Shown: piece after piece, positions 32,941 through 42,164 of the stretch | Layout of the letters: each line of letters begins with the position of its first letter | Numbering within the stretch: position 1 is the first letter of the stretch | Assembly (NCBI RefSeq): GCF_913777995.1 | Contig: NZ_CAJYVE010000016.1 | Location: 1 to 64,000, forward strand | Source of the DNA: an uncultured Pseudomonas sp. | Lineage (GTDB): Bacteria; Pseudomonadota; Gammaproteobacteria; Pseudomonadales; Pseudomonadaceae | Reading direction: 5' to 3' | Length of the DNA stretch: 64,000 nucleotides | The notes under the pieces: generated by a model | Database searches by the model: none | What the model was told of the DNA's origin: nothing | What the model saw: only the letters and a program-made list of their open reading frames with translations | Position numbers and translations under genes: made by a program

Positions 32941-34077
32941 TCAGGCGTCGCGCTGGAGATCCGGCGGAATGGGCAGGTCGCCCAGCGGTTGCGGCCGCTT
33001 GCCGCGGCCGGCGTGGAACTGGCGAATCTGGAACACGTAGGCCAGCACTTGGGCAACGGCCAGGTACAGCCCGGCCGGGATTTCCTGCTCCAGCTCCGTG
33101 CTGTAGTAGATCGAGCGAGCCAGCGCCGGCGACTCGAGAATCATGATCTGGTTGTGCGCGCCGATCTCACGAATCTTCAAGGCGATCAGGTCGACACCCT
33201 TGGCCAGCAGCATCGGCGCCCCACCCTGCTCGGGGTCGTACTTCAGGGCTACGGCAAAGTGCGTGGGGTTGGTGATGATGACATCGGCTTCCGGAATGGC
33301 GGCCATCATCCGGCGATGGGACATTTCATATTGCAGCTGACGAATACGCTGCTTGATCTCTGGACTGCCCTCGCTGTTCTTGTGTTCGTCGCGCACTTCC
33401 TGCTTGGTCATCATCAGTTTCTTGTGTGACTCGTACAACTGGAACGGCACATCCACGGCGGCGATCAGGAACAGCCCGGCAACGATCCACAAAGTGCTCC
33501 AACCCACCAGTTGCAAGCTGTGGATCATGGCCTGCTCCAGCGGCTCATGAGCGATGGCAACCAGGTCGTCGCGATCTTTCTTGATCACCACCAGCGCCAC
33601 GGCCAGGATGATCAGGAACTTGGCCAGCGACTTGAGCAACTCCACCAGCGAGTTCATCGAGAACATCCGCTTGACCCCGGAAAGCGGGTTCATGCGGCTG
33701 AACTTGGGTGCCAGCGACTTGGTCGCGAACAGCCAACCGCCCAGCATGATCGGCCCCGCCACCGCCGCCAGCAGCATGACGATCAGAAATGGCAGCACAG
33801 CCACCAGCGCATGCTGCCCAGACTTGACCAGCATACGCCCCATCCAGGAGGGGTCCATGAGCATCTCGCGCGTGATGCTGAAGTTGTCGCGCATCAGCTC
33901 CTGCATCATTTGCGCCACGCCGCCGCCGAACATCAGCAGACCTGACGCGCCCATCATCATGACCACGAAGGTGGTCAGCTCCTTGGAGCGAGCGATCTGC
34001 CCGTCGGCGCGACTGTCACGGACCTTTTTGTCCGTGGGCTTTTCCGTCTTGTCCTGACCGCTCTCGCTTTCAGCCAT
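32941..34077 (-). CDS. flhB: Flagellar export switch protein FlhB
   Basis: The 378-residue protein has four transmembrane helices in its N-terminal half and a cytoplasmic domain with the autocleavage motif NPTH at residues 270-273 (DVIITNPTHFAVALKY). It switches export specificity from rod/hook to filament proteins with FliK. It is the last gene of the fliLMNOPQR-flhB operon. The tail after FlhB-CC extends with a basic, Pro-rich segment. Confidence 0.96.
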   Translation of the reverse strand: MAESESGQDKTEKPTDKKVRDSRADGQIARSKELTTFVVMMMGASGLLMFGGGVAQMMQELMRDNFSITREMLMDPSWMGRMLVKSGQHALVAVLPFLIVMLLAAVAGPIMLGGWLFATKSLAPKFSRMNPLSGVKRMFSMNSLVELLKSLAKFLIILAVALVVIKKDRDDLVAIAHEPLEQAMIHSLQLVGWSTLWIVAGLFLIAAVDVPFQLYESHKKLMMTKQEVRDEHKNSEGSPEIKQRIRQLQYEMSHRRMMAAIPEADVIITNPTHFAVALKYDPEQGGAPMLLAKGVDLIALKIREIGAHNQIMILESPALARSIYYSTELEQEIPAGLYLAVAQVLAYVFQIRQFHAGRGKRPQPLGDLPIPPDLQRDA

Positions 34078-34078
34078 A

Positions 34079-34864
34079 TCAGCGGGCCCTTACCAGATCG
34101 CGAAGCTGTTGCAAGGCCTCTACCGCCATGGGCTGATATTGACCGAGTATGTCCGCCATGGTCATCCACAGAATCACCATGCCCAGCACCAGGGTCATCG
34201 GAAAGCCGATGGAGAAAATGTTCAACTGCGGCGCCGCGCGGGTCATGATGCCGAAGGCGATGTTGATGATCAGCAGGGCCACGATAGCCGGCAGCACCAG
34301 GCGCAGCCCGGAAGCCAATACCCAGCCCAGCCCGTTGGCCAGCGTCCAGAAGGTGTCTACGTGCACGGCATGCCCCACCGGCAGGGTGGTAAAGCTCTCG
34401 ATGAGCACCTCAAGCACCACCTGATGGCCGTTCATGGCTAGGAACATCAGGGTCACCAACATGGTGAAGAACTGCCCCACCACCGCCGTGGACACACCGT
34501 TGGCCGGATCGACCATCGACGCGAAGCCCATGCCCATCTGTACAGCGATGATTTGCCCGGCGACCACGAAGACCTGGAAGAACAGCTGCAGGCAAAGCCC
34601 CATGCCCACACCGACAATGATCTGCTCGGCGACCAGCAGCAAGGCACTGAGGTCCAGCGCCTGAACCGCTGGCATCGGCGGCAACACCGGCGCCACTACT
34701 ACAGTGATGGCCACCGCCAGATACATACGCACACGACGCGGCACCAGCGTCGTACCGATGATCGGCATGGTCATCAGCAACGCCACGATGCGGAACAACG
34801 GCAGAATGAAGCTCGCCACCCAGGTACTGATCTGGGTGTCGGTGAGCATCAGCAGCGGCTGCAT
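34079..34864 (-). CDS. fliR: Flagellar export protein FliR
   Basis: The 261-residue polytopic membrane protein has the family segments FRIVALLMTMPIIGTTLVPRRVR near its start and VLPAIVALLIINIAFGIMTRAAPQLNIFSIGFP toward its end. It is part of the FliPQR export gate. It lies between fliQ (4-base gap) and flhB. An in-frame ATG five codons inside (MLTDTQIS) is an alternative start; neither has a strong Shine-Dalgarno. Confidence 0.95.
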   Translation of the reverse strand: MQPLLMLTDTQISTWVASFILPLFRIVALLMTMPIIGTTLVPRRVRMYLAVAITVVVAPVLPPMPAVQALDLSALLLVAEQIIVGVGMGLCLQLFFQVFVVAGQIIAVQMGMGFASMVDPANGVSTAVVGQFFTMLVTLMFLAMNGHQVVLEVLIESFTTLPVGHAVHVDTFWTLANGLGWVLASGLRLVLPAIVALLIINIAFGIMTRAAPQLNIFSIGFPMTLVLGMVILWMTMADILGQYQPMAVEALQQLRDLVRAR

Positions 34865-34868
34865 GGCG

Positions 34869-35138
34869 TCAGCCGATCAGGGTCGGAATGCTGTTGAACA
34901 GGTTCAGGACGTAGTCCATGAAGTAATTCAGCAGCCAGGGGCCGGCGACGATCAGGGTCACCAGCATCACCAGCAGACGCGGCAGGAAGCTCAGGGTCTG
35001 CTCGTTGATCTGGGTGGCGGCCTGGAACATCGCCACGATAAGACCGCAGATCAGGCTCGGCACCACCAGGATGGCCACCAGCATGGTGGTCAGCCACAGC
35101 GCCTCGCGAAACAGGTCGATCGCCACTTCAGGGGTCAT
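34869..35138 (-). CDS. fliQ: Flagellar export protein FliQ
   Basis: This 89-residue protein has two transmembrane helices (about 15-38 and 52-75) and the family start MTPEVAIDLFREALWLTTML. It is a core component of the export gate with FliP and FliR. GAGGAGG precedes the ATG. Confidence 0.95.
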   Translation of the reverse strand: MTPEVAIDLFREALWLTTMLVAILVVPSLICGLIVAMFQAATQINEQTLSFLPRLLVMLVTLIVAGPWLLNYFMDYVLNLFNSIPTLIG

Positions 35139-35162
35139 CGCACAGCCTCCTCGTCGAACCGG

Positions 35163-35915
35163 CTATACGCCGCCAAAACTGCCGGCCAGCGTGCCGACGA
35201 TCAGCGCCCAGCCATCCACCAGCACGAACAGCATGATCTTGAACGGCAGGGAAATGATCAACGGCGACAGCATCATCATACCCATGGCCATCAGCACACT
35301 GGCCACAACCATGTCGATGATCAGGAAAGGAATGAAGATCATGAAGCCGATCTGGAACGCCGTCTTGAGCTCGGAAATCACGAACGCCGGCACCAGGATG
35401 GTCAGCGGCGCAGCATCCGGGGTCGGAATGTCGGTGCGCTTGGACAAGCGCATGAACAGCTCAAGGTCGCTGGTGCGCGTCTGCGCCAGCATGAAGTCCT
35501 TGATCGGCACCTGGGCCCTGGCCACTGCATCCTGGGCCGTGAGGGTCTCGGCCAGGTAGGGCTGCAGGGCCTCGTTGTTCACTCGGTCGAACACCGGCGC
35601 CATGATGAACATGGTCAGGAACAGCGCCATGCCGATAAGAATCTGGTTGGACGGGGTCTGCTGCAGGCCCAGGGCCTGACGCAGGATCGAGAACACCACG
35701 ATGATCCGCGTGAAGCTGGTCATCAGCATGACGAACGCCGGAATGAAGCTCAGCGCCGTCATGATCAGCAGGATCTGCAGGCTGACCGAATACTCCTGCT
35801 GACCGTTGGCCCCGCTGGACAAGGAGATCGCCGGGATCGACAGCGGGTCGGCCGCCAGCACGGCAGGCGCCGCCATGGCCAGGAACAGCACGATCAGTAA
35901 ACGCAAGGCGCGCAT
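35163..35915 (-). CDS. fliP: Flagellar export protein FliP
   Basis: The 250-residue protein has a cleavable signal peptide (about 1-21, ending VLAAD) and four membrane helices. The FliP signatures [27 protein letters not shown] and [25 protein letters not shown] are intact. It nucleates the export gate. The start is either ATG at 35915 or the adjacent GTG at 35918, both overlapping the fliO stop, with AAGGAA upstream of both. Confidence 0.96.
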   Translation of the reverse strand: MRALRLLIVLFLAMAAPAVLAADPLSIPAISLSSGANGQQEYSVSLQILLIMTALSFIPAFVMLMTSFTRIIVVFSILRQALGLQQTPSNQILIGMALFLTMFIMAPVFDRVNNEALQPYLAETLTAQDAVARAQVPIKDFMLAQTRTSDLELFMRLSKRTDIPTPDAAPLTILVPAFVISELKTAFQIGFMIFIPFLIIDMVVASVLMAMGMMMLSPLIISLPFKIMLFVLVDGWALIVGTLAGSFGGV

Positions 35916-36361
35916 CACTTGGGTTCCTTATCCTTGCCCATCAGCTCCAGCAGACGCTGGGCGAATTCAGGCGTGGCCGGTTCACGCACCGGCACCTCGA
36001 CGTTGTCCTTGAGCACATGCAGCGGCGTGATGCGTCCAGGCGTGATACCCAGCAGGATCTGCTCCTTGCCCACCTGCACCAGCACCAGCCGGTCGCGCGG
36101 ACCGATGGCGCGGGAGCCGATCATCTCGATGACCTGCGCATTGCCGGGTGCCATGCTTTGCACCCGCCGCACCACCCAGGCCAGGGCGAAGATCAGGCCC
36201 ACCACCAGCAGCAGACCCAGCAGCAGTTGCAGCAGTTGCCCACCCATCCCACCAGGCAAGGCGCTACCCACCTGCGGCGCGGCAGCCTGGGTGGCCGGCT
36301 CGGCCGCCAGGGCCAGCGCCGGCATGGCCATCAGCGCCACGGCACTCGACAGACGCTTCAC
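35915..36361 (-). CDS. fliO: Flagellar export scaffold protein FliO
   Basis: The 148-residue protein starts with GTG immediately after the fliN stop. It has a signal-like N-terminus (about 1-20), an Ala/Gln-rich stretch, one transmembrane helix (about 43-67) and a small basic cytoplasmic domain ([23 protein letters not shown]). It stabilises FliP during gate assembly. Length and position between fliN and fliP are normal. Confidence 0.92.
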   Translation of the reverse strand: MKRLSSAVALMAMPALALAAEPATQAAAPQVGSALPGGMGGQLLQLLLGLLLVVGLIFALAWVVRRVQSMAPGNAQVIEMIGSRAIGPRDRLVLVQVGKEQILLGITPGRITPLHVLKDNVEVPVREPATPEFAQRLLELMGKDKEPK

Positions 36362-36829
36362 TTAACGCAGCTTCTTGATACGTTCGCTGGGGCTGATCAC
36401 GTCGGTCAGGCGGATGCCGAACTTCTCGTTGACCACGACCACTTCACCATGGGCGATCAGCGTACCGTTGACCAGCACGTCCAGCGGCTCGCCGGCCAGG
36501 CGATCCAGCTCGATCACCGAGCCCTGGTTGAGCTGCAGCAGGTTGCGGATGCTGATATCGGTGCTGCCCACTTCCATGGAGATGGATACCGGAATATCCA
36601 GGATCACATCCAGGTTCGGGCCTTCCAGCGATACGGGCCCGGCAGCCTTCGGCGTGCTGCCGAACTCTTCCATCGGCATGCGGGTCGATTGCGGCTTGCT
36701 GGCCTCGTCGGCCGCCAGCAGTGCGTCGATGTCCGCCTGCCCTCCTTCGCCGGCCTCGTTCAGCGCAGCCGCCCATTCATCGGCCAACGCCTGGTCATCA
36801 GCAGACGTCATTTCGTTTTCATCAGCCAT
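36362..36829 (-). CDS. fliN: Flagellar motor switch protein FliN
   Basis: The 155-residue protein has an acidic, variable N-terminus (about 1-65) and a C-terminal SpoA (surface presentation of antigens) domain: ILDIPVSISMEVGSTDISIRNLL, then GSVIELDRLAGEPLDVLVNG. It builds the lower C-ring with FliM and binds FliH. Its stop abuts the fliO GTG. Confidence 0.95.
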   Translation of the reverse strand: MADENEMTSADDQALADEWAAALNEAGEGGQADIDALLAADEASKPQSTRMPMEEFGSTPKAAGPVSLEGPNLDVILDIPVSISMEVGSTDISIRNLLQLNQGSVIELDRLAGEPLDVLVNGTLIAHGEVVVVNEKFGIRLTDVISPSERIKKLR

Positions 36830-36889
36830 CGGTTGTCCTCTGCGGGCAGTGATTCAAATACGCGATATGGATTACGGCGCGACCTTCGG

Positions 36890-37858
36890 TCAACGCCGCT
36901 CTATGGGTTCGATGATCTGCAGGGCCAGGTTGCCCTTGTGCGAGCCCAGCTTGACCTTGAACGACGGCACGCCATTGGCGCGCATGACCAGCGATTCAGG
37001 TAGATCCACCGGAATCACGTCGCCCGGCTGCATGTGCAGAATCTCGCGCAGCGCCAGCTGACGCTGGGCCACGGTGGTGGTCAGCGGCACCGAGACATCC
37101 AGCACGTCTTCCTTGAGCGCCTTGACCCAGCGCTCGTCCTGGTCGTCGAGGTCGGACTGGAAGCCGGCGTCGAGCATTTCGCGGATCGGCTCGATCATCG
37201 AGTAAGGCATGGTGACGTGCAGGTCGCCGCCACCGCCGTCGAGTTCGATATGGAAGGTGGAAATCACCACAGCCTCGCTGGGGCCGACGATGTTGGCCAT
37301 GGCCGGGTTGACCTCCGAGTTGATGTACTCGAAGTTGACTTCCATGATCGCCTGCCAGGCTTCCTTCAGGTCGATGAACGCCTGGTCCAGCACGATGCGC
37401 ACCACACGCAGCTCGGTAGGCGTGAACTCACGACCTTCGATCTTCGCGTGACGGCCATCGCCGCCAAAGAAATTGTCCACCAGCTTGAACACCAGCTTGG
37501 CGTCAAGAATGAACAGCGCCGTGCCACGCAACGGCTTGATCTTGGCCAGGTTGAGGCTGGTCGGCACATACAGCGAATGCACGTATTCACCGAACTTCAT
37601 CACCTGCACCCCGCCCACCGCGACATCGGCGGAACGGCGCAGCAGGTTGAACATGCTGATGCGGGTGTAACGGGCAAAACGCTCGTTGATCATTTCCAGG
37701 GTCGGCATGCGTCCGCGGACGATGCGGTCCTGACTCGTCAGGTCGTAGCTCTTGACGCTGCCAGGCTCGACAGCGCTTTCGGTCTGGACCATTCCATCGT
37801 CCACGCCATGCAGCAGCGCGTCGATCTCATCCTGGGAGAGCAGGTCTTGCACGGCCAT
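36890..37858 (-). CDS. fliM: Flagellar motor switch protein FliM
   Basis: The 322-residue protein begins with the CheY-P-binding peptide LLSQDEIDALLHG (residues 6-18). The CheC-like middle domain follows (from about residue 45) and a C-terminal SpoA domain (about 245-322). It is the C-ring protein that receives CheY-P and flips rotation. It follows fliL by 11 bases. Its N-terminal peptide resembles the four CheA linker repeats in this locus. Confidence 0.96.
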   Translation of the reverse strand: MAVQDLLSQDEIDALLHGVDDGMVQTESAVEPGSVKSYDLTSQDRIVRGRMPTLEMINERFARYTRISMFNLLRRSADVAVGGVQVMKFGEYVHSLYVPTSLNLAKIKPLRGTALFILDAKLVFKLVDNFFGGDGRHAKIEGREFTPTELRVVRIVLDQAFIDLKEAWQAIMEVNFEYINSEVNPAMANIVGPSEAVVISTFHIELDGGGGDLHVTMPYSMIEPIREMLDAGFQSDLDDQDERWVKALKEDVLDVSVPLTTTVAQRQLALREILHMQPGDVIPVDLPESLVMRANGVPSFKVKLGSHKGNLALQIIEPIERR

Positions 37859-37869
37859 GTCGCGGAATC

Positions 37870-38361
37870 CTACTGCAATACGAAGTTGGTGAAGAGCAGC
37901 TGCTCGACGACAGTCTTGCCCACTTCTTTCTGAGCGACTTCCTGAATGCTGGCGGTGGCCTTCTGGCGCAGGAGTTCCTGGCCGATCGGCGACGACAGCG
38001 ATTCGAACGGAATGCTGGAGAACAGCATCACCAGGTTGTTGCGAATGGTGGGCATGTGCACTTTCAGGGCTTCAAGATCGGCAGCATTACGCGCCAGCAT
38101 GGTGATGTTCACCTGCATGTAGCGCTGCCGGCCGTTGGCGTTGAAGTTGATGACGAAAGCCGGGGTCAGGGGCTCGAACAGCGCAGGCTGGCGAACGTTG
38201 GTGGCGGCTGCCGGCTCGGCCTTGACTTCAGGCTTGTGCATGAAGAACCAGGTCGCACCGACCGAAAGGCCGACAGCCAGCAACAGGGCCACGACCACGA
38301 TGATGATGAGCTTGAGTTTACCTTTCGAGCCAGGCTCTTTGACTGCTTCACTCTGCGCCAT
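37870..38361 (-). CDS. fliL: Flagellar basal-body-associated protein FliL
   Basis: The 163-residue single-pass protein has a Lys-rich cytoplasmic tip, a transmembrane helix (about 17-41) and a periplasmic FliL domain (FVINFNANGRQRYMQVNITMLAR). It surrounds the stator and supports torque. It is the first gene of the fliLMNOPQR-flhB operon and is preceded by a good sigma-54 promoter. Confidence 0.95.
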   Translation of the reverse strand: MAQSEAVKEPGSKGKLKLIIIVVVALLLAVGLSVGATWFFMHKPEVKAEPAAATNVRQPALFEPLTPAFVINFNANGRQRYMQVNITMLARNAADLEALKVHMPTIRNNLVMLFSSIPFESLSSPIGQELLRQKATASIQEVAQKEVGKTVVEQLLFTNFVLQ

Positions 38362-38413
38362 GCCAATAATCCGTCAGTATTCAAGGGGTTCGCTGATACG
38401 TAACGGAGTTTGA

Positions 38414-38428
38414 GCAAGTGTTATGCCA
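38414..38428 (-). promoter_or_regulatory. Sigma-54 (-24/-12) promoter of the fliL operon
   Basis: TGGCATAACACTTGC on the minus strand matches the sigma-54 consensus TGGCAC-N5-TTGC with one mismatch. It is about 53 bases before the fliL ATG. Activation by FleQ or FleR is expected from P. aeruginosa. Confidence 0.75.
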
Positions 38429-38508
38429 GAGTTGCAATCAAGCCCGCCAGACAGGCCCATGCGAGAGCTGGAAAGGCCGGAAACACAGGCTTGCGGCATG
38501 CATGCGAG

Positions 38509-38538
38509 CGTTCGGCGGCGGCCATGCACCGCCGAACG
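38509..38538 (-). terminator. Hairpin after fliK, possible terminator
   Basis: CGTTCGGCGG and CCGCCGAACG pair perfectly around a 10-base loop, starting 12 bases after the fliK stop. There is no T-run on the minus strand, so it may be an attenuating or mRNA-end-protecting hairpin instead. Confidence 0.45.
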
Positions 38539-38549
38539 GCAGGCGTCAA

Positions 38550-39965
38550 TCAGGCGTAATAATCGATTTCGCTGCTACCGATGACCCGCTGCGCCGGCTG
38601 ACTGGCCGCGACGGCTGCTTCCGGCGCTAAGTCCTCCACCGTCTCCGCACCACCGACACCACCACGCCCGCCGCCTCGCTGAGTACGACTGGCCTGCTCC
38701 TGGGCCTGTTGCTGTGCCTGCTGCTGAGACTGGTCGGAAACGTTGACGTCCACCTGACCGAGGCCCTGCTGGCTGAACGATTCACGCAGGCGCGACACCT
38801 GGCTTTCCAGCGCATCACGCACCCCCACATGGGCGCTCATGAAGGTGACCTGGGTCTGCTGGTCCGGCGCCATATTGACGCGGATGTCCAGACGCCCCAG
38901 CTCGGCCGGCTCAAGCTTGATCTCCGCCGACTTGAGGTTCTGACTGGACAGATACATGACTCGGTCGACGATACCTTCGCTCCAGCCGCTGCGGTGCATG
39001 GCCAAGGGCTGGGCCAAGGGCGAGGCAGCGGCCGGATTGGCGACCTTCGCCGGTTGGGCTGCCTGACTTAGCGCTGCCAGGCGCTCGGCGAAGTTGTCGA
39101 CGCGGGTGTCGCTGGCGGCATTTTTGGTGTCTTTCAGACCATCGGTGATCAGACCACCAAAGGCTTTTTCGCCACTTTCAGTGCTGCCCTGGTCAGAGGT
39201 TCCTTTGTCAGCCAGGCTCGCCAGATTATTGACAACGTTCTGCGCCTGACTGGCATCACCGTCCGCATTCTGCGGCTGGGCGTTGCGCTCCTGGCCGGCA
39301 GTGGCCTCCTGCGTGGGAGTGCGATGCTTGCCGGTGGCGTTTTCCAGGGCGAACTGCAAGGCATGCAGGCCATCGAGCGGGTCGGCCTGCGGGTCGAAAC
39401 CGTCTTCGCTCTGGGGCGCTGCCACCACCAGCGCGGCGGCGGCCTGTGCGGGATCCGCAGCCTGGTCAGCAACCTCCGGCTGCGCAGGCACAGGGACCTG
39501 CACCGCGGCCACTGCCTGCTGCTGCGCAGGGTCGAGGGCTGGATCGCCGGCCACCGGCAACTGCAACGCCAGAGTCGGATCCACTGCCGGATCGGTAGTC
39601 TGCGTCACCTGCTCATCGGCATCCTCACCGTCGGCCTTATCGGACTTGGTCGTGGCTTGGACTGGCAACGAATTGCCGCTATCGGCAACCTTGTTCTGGT
39701 CACCCGCCTGTGAATTGGCCTGAGTCGGCTTGTCCTTGCCGGCAACCGGCTTGTCCTTGGCGACGGCTGGCTTGTCCGAACCTGAGCGCGCCGACACGTC
39801 ACGACTGGCAGCCGGAGCGTCCTGAGATTGCCGGGAATAGACGCTGGAAAAGCTCGACGCCTCGCCTCCGAGGGTATCGGCAGGCTTGAAAGCATTGGCC
39901 GCAGACGACGCTCTGGACGTCGCCGAAGCATTGGCCTGCAATAGGATTTCTGGAGCGAGGGGCAT
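38550..39965 (-). CDS. fliK: Flagellar hook-length control protein FliK
   Basis: The 471-residue protein is low-complexity (Ala, Asp, Gln, Ser) over most of its length, as expected for the ruler. It ends in the conserved Flg_hook domain: SAEIKLEPAELGRLDIRVNM, then VTFMSAHVGVRDALESQVSRLRE. A Gln-rich and Gly-rich tail follows. It measures hook length and triggers the FlhB switch. I start at ATG 39965, with GGAG six bases upstream, not seven codons earlier. Confidence 0.93.
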   Translation of the reverse strand: MPLAPEILLQANASATSRASSAANAFKPADTLGGEASSFSSVYSRQSQDAPAASRDVSARSGSDKPAVAKDKPVAGKDKPTQANSQAGDQNKVADSGNSLPVQATTKSDKADGEDADEQVTQTTDPAVDPTLALQLPVAGDPALDPAQQQAVAAVQVPVPAQPEVADQAADPAQAAAALVVAAPQSEDGFDPQADPLDGLHALQFALENATGKHRTPTQEATAGQERNAQPQNADGDASQAQNVVNNLASLADKGTSDQGSTESGEKAFGGLITDGLKDTKNAASDTRVDNFAERLAALSQAAQPAKVANPAAASPLAQPLAMHRSGWSEGIVDRVMYLSSQNLKSAEIKLEPAELGRLDIRVNMAPDQQTQVTFMSAHVGVRDALESQVSRLRESFSQQGLGQVDVNVSDQSQQQAQQQAQEQASRTQRGGGRGGVGGAETVEDLAPEAAVAASQPAQRVIGSSEIDYYA

Positions 39966-40004
39966 CTTGATCTCCGCACTAGGCAAAACGATGAGTTCAG
40001 CAAA

Positions 40005-40019
40005 GCAAGATGCAGGCCA
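40005..40019 (-). promoter_or_regulatory. Probable sigma-54 promoter of fliK
   Basis: TGGCCTGCATCTTGC on the minus strand has TGGC and TTGC at exact -24/-12 spacing and lies about 40 bases before the fliK ATG, in the short gap after hptB. The last two bases of the -24 box deviate from the consensus. Confidence 0.55.
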
Positions 40020-40040
40020 GGTTTTCCGAAGAGTTATCTT

Positions 40041-40421
40041 TCAGGTCTGCGCCATCAGCGTTTGCCGCTCGGCCTCGAAGAGCTGGCGGATGCTCTGGTA
40101 CTCCTCGTCGATCAGCGCGATCAACTGCTCAAGCCCCTCAGGCTGCTCGCGGCGAGCCTGCTCTTCGAGGCGCAGACAGAGTTCTGACAGCATTACAGCG
40201 CCCATGTTGCTGCTGCTGCCCTTGAAGCTGTGCGCAGCCAGCCCCAACTCGCCCATGTTCAACGAGGGTCGATCGAACGTCATGGTTCGCGAAGCCTGGC
40301 GAAACAACGCCATGCGCAGGTCGGAATCCTTGAGAAAGACATCGATCAGCGTCAGGTATTCGTCTTCCATGACCTCATGCAAGGTGTTCAATACATTGTG
40401 ATCCACATGTCCGGCTGCCAC
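40041..40421 (-). CDS. hptB: Histidine phosphotransfer protein (HptB-like)
   Basis: The 126-residue protein is a single Hpt domain with the phospho-accepting His64 in LAAHSFKGSSSNMGA. In P. aeruginosa HptB collects phosphate from several hybrid kinases and passes it to HsbR, controlling HsbA, flagellar genes, swarming and biofilm. The two genes upstream encode exactly those partners, which supports the name. The order here is hsbA-hsbR-hptB, placed between fliJ and fliK rather than beside flgM as in P. aeruginosa (from memory of that genome). Confidence 0.88.
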   Translation of the reverse strand: MAAGHVDHNVLNTLHEVMEDEYLTLIDVFLKDSDLRMALFRQASRTMTFDRPSLNMGELGLAAHSFKGSSSNMGAVMLSELCLRLEEQARREQPEGLEQLIALIDEEYQSIRQLFEAERQTLMAQT

Positions 40422-40436
40422 TTGCTCACTCCTTGA

Positions 40437-42161
40437 TCAAGAAACCGTTGGCGAGTATGCCACTTCCCCCCAGGAAAACTCCACGTGAGCTGCACGCCCG
40501 TCGTCCGACCAGTGCGCCTCGCGACACAGGGAGCGAATCAGGCGCAGGCCGCGCCCACACAATTCGCTTTCGCCCGGCGTACGCTCAAGCACATCCTGCA
40601 CATCGAAGCCCTGGCCGCTGTCACGCACACAGATGCCAAGGCTGCCACCCTGAGAGGATGAGCGCACCTGCAACTCCAGACGCACGAACCCGGACTGCAA
40701 CGCCGCCAGGCGTCTGGCGCGCTCTTCGTAATAGAGTGCGAAACCGCTGGCATCACGCTTGAGCGTCGAGTCCAGCCCCAGCACGCCGTGATCCAGGGCA
40801 TTGCTGTAAAGCTCGGTCAGCACACTGTAGAGCGCCCCGCCCTGCTCGCGCAGCTCATGCATCTCCAGCAGCAGTTGCAGGATGCCCGGCAGCGGGTTGA
40901 ACGCCTTGAGGGTAGGCGGGCGAAACTCGAAGGACACCGACCAGTCCATCGGCTCGACCACCACGCTCTCGGTGTGCCAGGCAGCCCGCGTGTCGACCGG
41001 CATACGCTGGCCGGTGCTGACCTCCAGCATGCTGACGTCATCACGGGCACGCCCTCCGAAATCATTGAGCGCCTGGAGAATCTCCTGGATGAGCATGGTC
41101 GGCTCGCGATTGGCCGCCAGCACCTCACACAGTCGCTGGGAACCGAAAATCCGCTCTTCAGCGTCGCGGGTGTCGATCACGCCATCGGAGCACAGGAACA
41201 CCCGATCACCCTGCCCCAGGGGATAGACCTGCGTACTGGCATCGAAAGCCCTGGCCGACAACACCCCCAGCGGCAGGTGCCGTGACGGCAACGGTGTGAT
41301 CGACCCATGACGGGCGCTGAGCAGGTAACCATCCGGCAAGCCGCCATTCCACAGTTCGACCTGCTGCTGATTGAAGTCGAACGCCGCGAGAGTGGCACAA
41401 CAGAACATGTCCACAGGCAGGATGCGCTTGAGCTTGGCGTTCATCTCGCGAAGCATCTCGGCCAACCCGTAGCCCTTGGCGGTCATGCCATAGAACACGT
41501 CGGCCAGCGGCATGGCACCCACCGCAGCCGGCAATCCGTGACCCGTGAAGTCGCCCAGCAATACATGCATGTGCCCGGCCGGCGTGTAGGCCGCCAGCAT
41601 CAGGTCACCGTTGAACAATGCATAGGGAGATTGCAAATAGCGAATATTCGGCGCATCCAGACACCCGGAATGGGCCACCTGGTCGAACACCGCCTTGGCG
41701 ACCCTCTGCTCGTTGAGCAGATGCTCACGGTGCGCGGCCAGTTGGTCCCGCTGGCGCAATACCGTGTCCTGCAACTGGCGCAGGCGATTCATGGCATTGA
41801 TCTTTGCCGCCAGCACCCGCGGATTGAAAGGCTTGGCGAGAAAATCGTCACCACCGGCGTCCAGGCAACGCGCCACGGCCTCACCGTCAGCCAGGGAAGT
41901 CAGGAAGATCACCGGCACCAGCGAGTCACCTGCCATCTGCTTGATGCGCCGCGCCGCCTCGAAGCCATCGATGACCGGCATCATGGCGTCCATCAATACC
42001 AGATCCGGTCGCTCGCTGGCATACAACGCCAATGCCTGCTCGCCGTTGCAGGTCACCAAGGGCTGGTGGCCCTGGCGACTCACCAGAGTCGCCAGCAACA
42101 GCCGATCGCTGGGGCTGTCATCGGCAATCAGAATGCGCAGGCTCTGCGCCTCGGACTGCAA
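40437..42161 (-). CDS. hsbR: Response regulator with PP2C phosphatase and anti-sigma kinase domains (HsbR-like)
   Basis: The 574-residue protein has an N-terminal receiver (Asp58 in LVLMDAMMP), a central SpoIIE/PP2C-type phosphatase (about 190-390; LGDFTGHGLPAAVGAM and FLCSDGVIDTRD) and a C-terminal HATPase anti-sigma-like kinase (about 430-570; ELYSNALDHGVLGLD and GICVRDSGQGFDV). It is the HsbR type that both phosphorylates and dephosphorylates the antagonist encoded just upstream. Output depends on the receiver state set by HptB. Spacing is 3 bases to hsbA and 15 to hptB. Confidence 0.9.
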   Translation of the reverse strand: MQSEAQSLRILIADDSPSDRLLLATLVSRQGHQPLVTCNGEQALALYASERPDLVLMDAMMPVIDGFEAARRIKQMAGDSLVPVIFLTSLADGEAVARCLDAGGDDFLAKPFNPRVLAAKINAMNRLRQLQDTVLRQRDQLAAHREHLLNEQRVAKAVFDQVAHSGCLDAPNIRYLQSPYALFNGDLMLAAYTPAGHMHVLLGDFTGHGLPAAVGAMPLADVFYGMTAKGYGLAEMLREMNAKLKRILPVDMFCCATLAAFDFNQQQVELWNGGLPDGYLLSARHGSITPLPSRHLPLGVLSARAFDASTQVYPLGQGDRVFLCSDGVIDTRDAEERIFGSQRLCEVLAANREPTMLIQEILQALNDFGGRARDDVSMLEVSTGQRMPVDTRAAWHTESVVVEPMDWSVSFEFRPPTLKAFNPLPGILQLLLEMHELREQGGALYSVLTELYSNALDHGVLGLDSTLKRDASGFALYYEERARRLAALQSGFVRLELQVRSSSQGGSLGICVRDSGQGFDVQDVLERTPGESELCGRGLRLIRSLCREAHWSDDGRAAHVEFSWGEVAYSPTVS

Positions 42162-42164
42162 GAC